From assembly GCA_958510875.1 (NCBI GenBank), contig OY294068.1, positions 196,750,315-196,814,314 of the forward strand: a stretch of DNA of 64,000 nucleotides, given 5' to 3'. The notes beneath the pieces were generated by a model that worked only from the letters and a program-made list of their open reading frames with translations, was not told the origin of the DNA and ran no database searches. The DNA is from Endomychus coccineus. Lineage: Eukaryota > Arthropoda > Insecta > Coleoptera > Endomychidae. The position numbers and the translations under genes are program-made. This document shows, in pieces, positions 56,110-64,000 of the stretch. Numbering within the stretch: position 1 is the stretch's first letter; each line of letters begins with the position of its first letter.

Positions 56110-56370
56110 TTAGCATAGATTGAGGACCTTTCAGCTACCAAGTAGACACCATCAGAGTAACCTAAATTAGAAAACAAAATTTGCCTGTTCAAATACTATT
56201 TGGGGTTAATGATACAAACAAGAGGTTTACATGGCGCCGACTCCATGGGGCCCAAGGGGCTCGAGCCCTAATGTTGTGGGAAGGGGAGCTACCAAGTAGA
56301 CACCATCAGAGTAACCTAAATTAGAAAACAAAATGTGCCTGTTCAAATACTATTTGGGGTTAATATTACA
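56110..56370. repeat. direct duplication (155 bp) of Penelope family 2 terminus, with GC-rich insert
   Basis: AGCTACCAAGTAGACACCAT occurs at 56133 and 56288. It is followed each time by CAGAGTAACCTAAATTAG and ACTATTTGGGGTTAAT. Between the copies lies a GC-rich block (about 56229-56287) that contrasts strongly with the AT-rich surroundings. Confidence 0.8.
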
Positions 56371-56379
56371 AACAAGAGG

Positions 56380-56740
56380 TTTTAGAGGTTACCCTCAGCT
56401 GGAGATAAATAGAAATTTAATAAATTGCTTTTTTTTTATACATTTCGATCCCTTCTAAATAACCTGGATATTTGTCCTCACTATGTTTTAAAAGTGATAA
56501 ACCTTGAGAAATAGTGTGACCTGTATTTAAAATAGGCTAATTTTTCACTATTATTCTTCTCTATATGGGCAAAATGTTCTTTATACCGAGTTATAATGTT
56601 TCTTTTAGTTTGACCCACCTAGAATTTTGAACACGACTCACAATAATTTTGTAAATTCCAGATTTGTTGAAGTCGGGAACTTTATCAGAGGTATTGCTTA
56701 AATGGTTTTTAGTTTGTTCTTGTATCTATAAACGGGTTTT
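56380..56740 (-). pseudogene. Penelope-like GIY-YIG endonuclease remnant
   Basis: Minus strand from 56740: NHLSNTSDKVPDFNKSGIYK contains the GIY element. After frame changes follow RWVKLKET (from xYVGQTKRN), YKEHFAHIEKNN, GHTISQGLSLLKH and LEGIEMYKKK. This is the order of the Penelope C-terminal GIY-YIG endonuclease. The YVG motif is altered and the frame is broken at least three times. It sits between two family 2 terminal units. Confidence 0.75.
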
Positions 56741-56806
56741 ATTGCAAATTAGGAAACAAATTATGAGATTTATTGATTACTGAAGAATGATAAGTGTAAT
56801 TTAGTT

Positions 56807-56850
56807 TACTCTGATGATGGCTACTTGGTAGCTGAAATGTCTTTTTAGTG
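56807..56850 (+). ncRNA. hammerhead-type motif, Penelope family 2, 3' part lost
   Basis: TACT and CTGATGA (56811-56817), extra T, GGCTAC-TTG-GTAGCT, GAA, then the sequence departs from the family (TGTCTTTTTAGTG) so stem III and the stem I partner are missing. Inactive remnant. Confidence 0.5.
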
Positions 56851-57689
56851 TATATGCGTATCTTGACTTTACGATGAAACATGGCCAGTTGCAGATCAGT
56901 TTTTTTATCCAAAATAGTATTGGGGTTAATTACATTGAAATGAAATATAATCGATGGTCGGTCAATTGGAAAAAATAATACGTTCATTTATTTTGTCTTC
57001 ACGTATACAGAAAATTTTTAAATACAGTCGATTCAGCTTCTCGAGGTTAAAATATTGGTTTTGTTGTTATCGAACAATTACAATTTTTTTCCAGGATGAA
57101 GTTGAAAATGACAAAAGCTAATTCATAAGCCTTGTTACATGTGTTTTAAATGTCTGTTCGATGTAAAAATAAATGAATCATTTAATTGGGCTGCTTTATA
57201 ACAAACAAATTTATCTGGAAGTCGTTAAATAATCATCGCTATCCAAGCAGCATGTTATTGTTGTGTCGAAATCAATTATACACGAAACCATACATATACA
57301 CGAAACAATAAATATTATGGGAGCAATAAAAATATTATCGCATCCATAAAATTTCGTTTGAAAAGTTACACTACGACATAACAGTTTGTAGCAAAACGCA
57401 GCAGCTCCACACAATGGCGAATTAAACCGTTTCGACTTTTAATAACAAAACAAAGACCAATTAAAACGGGAAAAAATCGAAAACTGCCTTCGCCAAGTTT
57501 AATAACAGTAATGATTATTTCGCCAAGTCAGCGTGCATTCTCGGTTCATTGTAAAATGTAAACAAAGCTGCACGAACTTCACTTTCCCCTATTCAACTTT
57601 CTTCCGTTGGAGAGTGGAACAGTTCCAATGTGTTTATGATTTAACAACTATTATGGAATTTTTCGGGCTTGTCGGCGACTACGCGGCCT
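56851..57689. other. no recognised gene
   Basis: No recognisable protein or repeat, apart from a short Penelope-associated block (AAAATAGTATTGGGGTTAAT) near 56920. Confidence 0.35.
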
Positions 57690-58205
57690 CGATACGATGT
57701 CTTTTGACGCGAATTGTTCCGCATGTTTCACTTCCGCCTTCCTCCAGAGACGCCGTTCAAATACTACAGACTCTTCATTATACTCACTCATGTTGGTGGT
57801 GATTCCGAGCAGGGATTTGGAATACTTAATAGGAAGAGTTGTACCTTACATCATCATATTAGGAATTGTGGGATCCGCCTTAGTGGAGAAGATGCAAGCT
57901 TGACTTTTGATTGCATTAAACTCTACTTCTGTCTCGCTCCTCCGGCTTCATTCGATGCTATAGGGACTCTGGATGAGGGAGCGATATGAAATGTACCATC
58001 ATCTGCAAGGCTGTAGACAGGCAGGTGGTCAATTCCAACAGATCGTTGATATGTAGCAGAAACAAAGTTGGTGCCATGAGAGAGCCCTGTAGAACACCAG
58101 AGTCAATGGCAAAATTCTATTGGAGGACTCTCCGTCAACCACCTGGAGTGAACTATCTCAGAGAAAACTTGATAGAAAACGACAAAGATGAGGCGACAAA
58201 CCACA
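57690..58205 (-). pseudogene. non-LTR RT fragment (jockey/CR1 group)
   Basis: Minus strand from 58170: a degraded VDG.SSNR block, then GVLQGSLMAPTLFLLHINDL in an adjacent frame (usually GVPQGSVLAPTLFLLHINDL), then LADDGTFHIAPSS, the YADD catalytic box with Y changed to L, and VEFNAIKSQACIFSTK. These are consecutive RT motifs B to D of jockey/CR1-type elements. The frames are interrupted several times. Open plus-strand frames here (57533-58252) are shadows. Confidence 0.7.
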
Positions 58206-58218
58206 ACCATGATGAAAG

Positions 58219-59480
58219 TTGCGCAAGGAGGCCTTGGTGCCAGTTATTTTAGACATATCCAAAGCTACAGCTGGAGATTCCCCACAAGAAATTGTTGAAG
58301 CATTTGGTACATTCTTTGCCAGGGTATACTCTGAGCCCAATAGCGATAACGATTTCAGCAATATTTCAAATTTGACCAACATTAACATTAAAAACTTTAA
58401 GAATGAATACATCACCTCTGGACATGATCAAATACCAAGTTTCTTAATAAAAGATTGCGCTTCTGTGTTTGTTGTCCCACTACAGGTTTTGTTCAATCTC
58501 AGTTTGAAATCCAATAAATTTCCTAATGTTTGGAAAAAAGCAAATCTGGTGATGTTGGTATACTCAATTATCGTCCGATTGCGATATTGTCTAACTTATC
58601 TAAGGTCTTTGAGATGTGTCTGTATTAACGCATTTATAGTACTTTCTCGCATATGATATCATCATACCAACATGGAATTGTCCAATGGACAAGGACAGGT
58701 TGACGTATTATATACATATTTTTCGAAGGCCTTTGATAATCTTGATCAAACTATTCTTTTAGGCAAGCTCAAATCCATTGGGTTCAGTACCTCCTTAGTA
58801 GCGTTTTTTGCTCATACCTCATCCGTAGATCGCAATTTGTGCAGTATTACGGTCAAAGATCAAATTCATTCATTTCCAAATTCGGTATGCCTCAAGGCTC
58901 AAACCTTGGTCCTCTACTATTCCTGTTATTTATTAAAGATTTGGTTGAAACCATAATCGGCTTGAAACTAATTTTTGCTGATGACTTGGAAATATTTTTA
59001 GAAATAAAGACAATAGATGAGTACTATGCATTACAAAATGATCTGAACAATATTTTTGAATGGTGCGCCAACAATAAATTGAGTCTAAATGTTAGTAAAT
59101 GTTGTGTTGTTAGATTCAGTCGTAAAGTCCATCCTATTTCCTTCGATTATCTTTTAGATTCAGTAATCATTTCTCGTAGTACTACAGTCAAAGACTTAGG
59201 TGTTCTATGCAATCATGAGTTCACTTTTAATCTACATATAAAAGTGATATGTATACTAAAGCTAATAGAACTTTAGGGTTTGTACTTAGGCATTCTAAAT
59301 ATTCCAACAATTTGGAGGTACTACAAACACTATTCAATTCATTGGTTAGACCAAAACTGGAATATGTTTGGCTCATTTGGAACCCTCAGTATAAAATTCA
59401 GATTACACTAATTAAGAGCATTCAACGTAAATATTTGAAATACCTCTGGTTTATCACTTTCGATATCTTTCGTTGAAGAG
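58219..59480 (+). pseudogene. jockey/CR1-like non-LTR reverse transcriptase, degenerate
   Basis: The plus strand shows motifs in order: GHDQIPSFLIKDC, PLQVLFNLSLKSNKFPNVWK, ILSNLSKVFE after a frame change, GQVDVLYTYFSKAFDNLDQT (motif A, usual DFSKAFDxxDH, first D changed to Y), GMPQGSNLGPLLFLLFIKDL, IFADDLEIF (catalytic box intact), LSLNVSKCCVVRFSRKVHPI, DLGVLCNHEFTF, and TLFNSLVRPKLEYV and WNP. At least four frame changes occur, and there is a deletion before motif A. The endonuclease domain is absent. It follows, head to head, the minus-strand fragment at 57690-58205. Confidence 0.85.
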
Positions 59481-59844
59481 TTTTTAACCATCAATTATTA
59501 TTATCTACTTTCATTGTCTAACACTTGAACTGAGAAGAAGAATAAGGAGCACAATATTCCTCCATAATTTGTTGAATAATAATATTGACTGCTGTTACTT
59601 ATTAGGTAAATTAAATTTTGTTGTACCTAGATTATCTTCTCGCTGTCCTTTAACTTTTTACAATGTTAGGTCTAGTCTAATACAAATGTATCATGTAGAT
59701 GTCCGATATTTGTCATGGTAACAAACTTATTATGTGACTTATTTTTCAATAGTATTCAGTGTCTTATTAGTGTGGTCAGGTTATTTTCATTATTCCTGTA
59801 AGGTATTATTTTTGTTATATATTCCTTGTTATTCTTTATTATGT
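59481..59844. other. possible 3' region of the preceding retrotransposon
   Basis: The end of the non-LTR ORF degenerates here. No poly(A) or duplication could be assigned before the Penelope-like element begins. Confidence 0.3.
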
Positions 59845-60540
59845 ATAAAAATTCTCGAGAAATAGGTCTCATTAACATTTTGTTTTAAATTTTCGTCTTT
59901 ACGTACGTTTCGGTCTCACGACCATCATCAGAAAACTTATCATGTCAAAAAGGGTTTATTAAAACTAATTATAGCACTTCGTTGAAACGAACAGAACCAC
60001 GAATAATCGAAATTGTATCGTCAATATTAAAGTATAAAAATTTTTTGTAGCAAGAATCCACTATTCAGTAATATTCTTATAATATACAAGCGCATATTGG
60101 TATAGTCTCATAACAACTGAGATCGAAGTTATTTGTTGAATATCTACTTTCGAACCAGATGTAAGATTTATGAGGTACTTGAGAAAGGTTTCAGACCTGT
60201 ACTGGAATATTACTTTTGAGCATTCTTCCTAAAATATATTTTTAACATTATAAAGACGCATGTAGGAATTTGCAAGAGATTTTATTTAATCAAATTAGTA
60301 TAAATATGACTTAGATTTTGAGTATTTGTCCTATGATTTACAGATTTGGAGTCACGTTTTATGTGAATCATATCCAGGATAGATCTTTTATAATAATTTG
60401 TTTCCTTAGTTAAAATAATAACATTTTTGTAATCAAATTGATGGTTATAATCAAAGCAGTGCTTAGCAAGGGCGGTGGAATTTTCTAAGTTATTATTTCC
60501 TGTGCTATACTTATGGCTATACATTATGTTGCTCTGTATT
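59845..60540 (-). mobile_element. 5'-truncated Penelope-like element (family 1): endonuclease end and 3' terminus
   Basis: Minus strand: MYSHKYSTGNNNLENSTALA, KHCFDYNHQFDYKNV, LTKETNYYKRSILDMIHIKR and NHRTNTQNLSHIYTNLI form an unbroken 80-codon frame (60524-60282). It covers the C-terminal part of the Penelope GIY-YIG endonuclease up to its stop. About 350 bp of 3' sequence follow, ending with the hammerhead-like motif at 59894-59937 and the block CTCGAGAAATAGGTC shared with the copies at 17747 and 45465. Truncation is at about 60540, just upstream of the MYSHKY block. No target duplication was identified. Confidence 0.8.
59894..59937 (-). ncRNA. hammerhead-type motif, Penelope family 1, core intact
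   Basis: The core boxes CTGATGA and GAA, stem II (GGTC-GTGA-GACC) and ACGTACGT are intact. The 5' strand of stem I is GTTTT instead of CGTCTT, leaving 5 bp including a wobble with AAGAC. It lies 3' of a Penelope endonuclease frame in the same orientation. Confidence 0.6.
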
Positions 60541-62024
60541 GTTTGTCCTATAATTGGGTTAACCTGTTGGGCATATATATACTACATAGATGAATAAATA
60601 AATTTAATATTTCATAATTCTCCGAATTTTCGTACTTTTTTCGTTCTTTCAGTGTATTACCAGATAATTCTGTCGCAATCGAATGACGTGATCTACATGA
60701 ATCTGGTGGCTACACAAGCATGTTATTCCTAAATTTGTATATCTTGTGAAATAATTCCTTTAGAAGGTTCTTATCTGTTGATATATTAGCTCAATTTGCG
60801 AGTGTGTTGCCTTCTTTCTGTCTCTGAACAAATACTTGACAGTCGATTCAAAGCGTTGAATTCATCGTATCAAACAAAGTAGTCGTTTATAAGTGGATAC
60901 AACATTGACACAACGAAGTGATAACAACAATGTCATTGGACTTTGTATATTTTTTATATACGTGTTGGTTTGCCTAGTTCAGTTTCCATTATGAAGAACC
61001 GGCTCATAATCAATGGCTGTTCCGTTCAGATTTTGATAGCTCATTTAACGAACAGTTCATTCGTCGTTCACATCGTCGTACAGTTAATAGGAATTCGATT
61101 AAGCCTGCATGAACAAAACAAAATAATAACATTCTAAAGAAAATATGAGGGCGGTGTATTTATTGACTCATTACATTGAATATACCAATTAATTTTTATG
61201 CACCATCTTATCAGAAACATTTTATAAAGTAGCGTCAATAACATGAATCTATATGTAGCATTCTTATTTGTTGTGAGGTCTCTTTTTTGTCAATCCTGCT
61301 TCAGTTGCACCATGTGCTGTTTTGCAGCACATGGTTCTTGATAAATTTTGCGACAAAATTATGTTATTCTGTACTTCCTTGGCCCTTGCCAAATTCTCGA
61401 TCCGATCCTGTTTTTGTTAGAGATATCTGATCAAGAAATGTAAACTGTAATTTAAAAATTAGTGGCACATGCACTCCGAACAACAACACCAATGAATTAC
61501 ATTTCGAAATACTTGATATCATTTCGCATTTACAGAAGCACATGTGTGGCAACATATGTAACTCCTTCTGTGGCGTTGTCTTCACGGATGGATAGAGTTT
61601 GCCAATATAACCTACATGAAGTAAGAAAGCAATTCATTTTTAATATACATTACTGAAATGTCAACGCTTTAATTATCGCGGCATAACGAAGGAAACCTAG
61701 AAATTATGGAAAAATTATCCTTTCCTTTTTCATTAGATCTATACTTATTTTAACTCCAATGTATTCTTCGTAAATTAATTAGACTGGACGAGGTTAATTG
61801 CAGCGGGGAATTATTTAGCCATAAGAACGCTCAATTTTTCTACGATGTCTGTAAACAAATCTTATCAGGGAAACTTAACTGCTTCAGAACTATAATGTGA
61901 TTGTCGCATATTTCTCATTTGAAAGATTTATAGAAGCTAATAGAGCAACAACATGATTTAATAAGTGTTTTAATGTCTATAATTTAAGAAGAACGTTCCC
62001 GATTCTCTCAGATAGATCACTCCA
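60541..62024. other. no recognised gene
   Basis: Short frames without domains. Only the hairpin at 61309-61335 stands out. Confidence 0.4.
61309..61335. repeat. perfect 11-bp stem, 5-nt loop hairpin
   Basis: ACCATGTGCTG, loop TTTTG, CAGCACATGGT. The stem does not extend further, so it is too short for a microRNA precursor. It may be chance or a binding site. Confidence 0.6.
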
Positions 62025-62104
62025 TGTGGTGGTTGACGGAGTATTCTCCGCTACAATGGCTTATCAGCGCAGGTGTTCCACAGGGATCTATCTTGGCACC
62101 AACT
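62025..62104 (+). pseudogene. non-LTR RT sliver (GVPQG box)
   Basis: The plus strand encodes VVVDGVFSAT, then in the next frame ISAGVPQGSILAPT, the motif B region of jockey/CR1-type RTs. It is the same region as in the fragment at 57690-58205. The match stops where the mariner fragment begins. Confidence 0.6.
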
Positions 62105-62345
62105 TTCGCATCAAGTCGGCGTCGAATCGATCCAACAGCTCTGTATAATATACGCCGGTGATCGTATTGCCCTTTTCAAGGTAATCGTAGTGGACGATAC
62201 CGTCTGCATCCCAAAAACTGTCGCCATGACTTTGTCGGACTATGAACCCACTTTGGCCTTTTTCGGTAGAACAAGGATACGTTGTGATGGATCCATATTT
62301 CGTCCACCATTTGCTTGCTTTCGATGGATATTAAAACAGAACTGA
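62105..62345 (-). pseudogene. mariner transposase central fragment
   Basis: Minus strand: KASKWWTKYG, then SFWDADGIVYYDYLEKGNTI and TGVYYTELLDRFDAD. This corresponds to the stretch between the first and second catalytic aspartates of mariner (DD34D) transposases (VMATVFWDxxGIIxIDYLEKGxTITGxYYxxLLDRFD). The catalytic residues themselves are not included. The fragment abuts an RT sliver on the other strand at about 62104. Confidence 0.8.
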
Positions 62346-64000
62346 ATGACATAGTTTATCAGTCTGAAAATTTTAATGAGTTTTAATCAAAGATGATACA
62401 TCATAAATGTCACAAGGGATTTTCGATTGTGGCGCCGTCAGTTTTATTTTTCAGAGACTTTTCACCTTATCCTCGTACGTTGTCAAATGTCTTTAACCAT
62501 TCCCCCTCGCGTTTCAGCTTCTCAACACAATGTATGTAAGTCAATTGTAACTTGTAGAAGCGAGCGTCCAATTGAATATTATTTATGTGAGAGCTCTCGT
62601 TAATGCGACATGTTAATTAGCAGATAAACTCGAACAGAAGACGACGATGATGATGCAGCTTCGATTAACTAGCTCAAATCAATCTTTCACTATACTCAGA
62701 TTAAACAAGTTGTCGCTGTGAGAGATGCCTAATAGAAATATCAGGATTGCGAATAAGAAAACCATTGCAAATTGATCGTCGTAATGCAATAGCTCTCACT
62801 TTCCTTTTTGAACGTAATTTATAATCGATTTCGTCGATGAATTGTGACGCAAAAAGAAACAAAAATCAGTCAATTGCTTCAGTAAAGATACCTTTAATTA
62901 TTGTCAAACCTTGACAGAACGCCCGTGTTGCGTTTCATACTTTCATATTCACGTTTAGTGGCAACAAACTAGAATCGAATGAGTCGAATTATTAATTACA
63001 CTTTTATTCAATTAGCTTTATTGTACTAACACCCTGAAATAGAAAGTATTTATTGCATAAAGCCTATTTGTCATTTTATACAACTTTTGAATGAATTCAA
63101 GAAAAGGTATTAAACTTATTTAAATGTAAGAATGATTGTTCTGTTTAAAATAATTATTCCTTCGAAAACAAATAAATCTAGCCAGAATAAGAAAGAAATA
63201 ATCACCCAAGAGCCAACATGAGAGTAAACAAAATTAAAAAACAAAATATGCCTGTTCAAATACTATTTGGAGTTGGTAATACGAATAAGGAACTACCTTT
63301 ACTAATATCACAAATCAACGAACAAATAGTAATTTAAACAACAAATTTATATGAAGATATACACGAAGGTGTAAATTATCATTTCCAGTCTCCCCCCACC
63401 CCTTTCATCCATTCACAGAATCCATCATTGGATCATTAGAACAGAATCGAGATGGACAAACGTTCTGGAAATATACCAGACGAATGATAATACGCCTTTC
63501 TGGTATCCGTAGCTTGGCAATGTGTTTGAACTACTCGTTACGTATAGTTTATTTTTCGTGTTAAAATTCCCAAACAATTACCACCTTCTTGAATCACATG
63601 ACATTTTGCAATTAAAACAGGCAGAACGCCTGTCACGCCTTCAACACATTAGAACTTTAAAGTCATGGATGGTCAATTTCACAGAACAAATAAACATACA
63701 TATCAATCATTCGATCACGTATTGCTTTGTTATTAACTAATAACGTTTGACTTAAGCTTTTCTTGCAGGTAATCTACTTTATGTTCTTGTTTACATGTCT
63801 CAACTACCTAATAAACCTGCATATTTGTTAACAACTACACACCACTCCATCCTATACAATTCGATGGATGTGTTTCATCTTCGAATTTCATAGAATCGAA
63901 TTTTTGCCATTGTTCGAAATATTTTCTTGTTCGGCATCTGCCCAATATATCGAAGACTTCATCCACTGCAGTAAATAAACACATGAAAGATAGATAAAAA
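62346..64000. other. no recognised gene
   Basis: AT-rich sequence with short frames only, apart from the Penelope-associated stretch noted at 63215-63305. Confidence 0.4.
63215..63305. repeat. Penelope family 2-associated stretch
   Basis: GAGTAAACAAAATTAAAAAA, then GCCTGTTCAAATACTATTTG, matches the sequence that follows the terminal units at 56150-56235 and 56305-56390. Confidence 0.6.

Noticed and set aside
61309..61335. Perfect hairpin as a microRNA precursor
   Set aside because: The stem is only 11 bp; a precursor needs about twice that length on each side.

Overview
The window looks like AT-rich nuclear DNA of an insect or another arthropod. It has no operons, no convincing prokaryotic genes and no long intact open reading frame. 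It does hold many short pieces of animal transposable elements typical of insects: RNase H-bearing and R1-clade non-LTR retrotransposons, Penelope-like elements, mariner and hAT transposases, and THAP-domain remnants. The order cannot be fixed from this sequence; a repeat-rich beetle or hemipteran genome would fit. G+C appears to be about one third by eye (not computed). Almost everything recognisable is a dead or non-autonomous mobile element. Host coding sequence is limited to a few candidate short exons with good splice signals on the minus strand (17070-17129, 45061-45177, 50546-50604), so the window probably lies in long introns or intergenic DNA.

Layout. 1-1001 is a 185-bp satellite. 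1399-8676 holds hAT, mariner and non-LTR remnants and two long inverted-repeat elements. 8677-16090 is AT-rich with one small palindromic element. 17070-17420 is a CpG-rich candidate promoter and first coding exon (minus strand). 17747-18090 is a head-to-head pair of Penelope-like termini with hammerhead-type ribozyme motifs. 19184-20149 is a TIR element flanked by TTA. 24327-25910 and 26761-27048 are 5'-truncated non-LTR insertions with exact target-site duplications. 29290-30920 is an array of hammerhead-like Penelope repeats with a Penelope reverse-transcriptase fragment. 32104-34470 is a nearly intact Tc1/mariner-superfamily transposon with 606-bp terminal inverted repeats. 34540-39935 is non-LTR, foldback and Penelope debris. 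40556-41420 is a 41-bp minisatellite. 42489-47190 holds Penelope pieces, a foldback element and a long Penelope-like copy with a nested hAT MITE. 47745-48997 is an R1-clade element lying in (AC)-rich repeats. 49800-52430 holds a THAP remnant, a candidate exon and Penelope-2 pieces. 54490-56850 holds more Penelope termini and a 0.95-kb inverted repeat. 57690-62345 holds opposed non-LTR fragments, another Penelope-like 3' end and a mariner fragment.

The unifying signal is a set of three Penelope-like families. Their ends share one compact hammerhead architecture: a CTGATGA box, a short stem II hairpin, a GAA box and a 7-8 nt self-complementary stem III. They occur on both strands over some 40 kb, next to recognisable Penelope reverse-transcriptase (YVDD) or GIY-YIG endonuclease remnants. 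The second notable system is the 2.37-kb transposon, whose terminal inverted repeats run into the coding region and which is disabled by only one visible stop codon.
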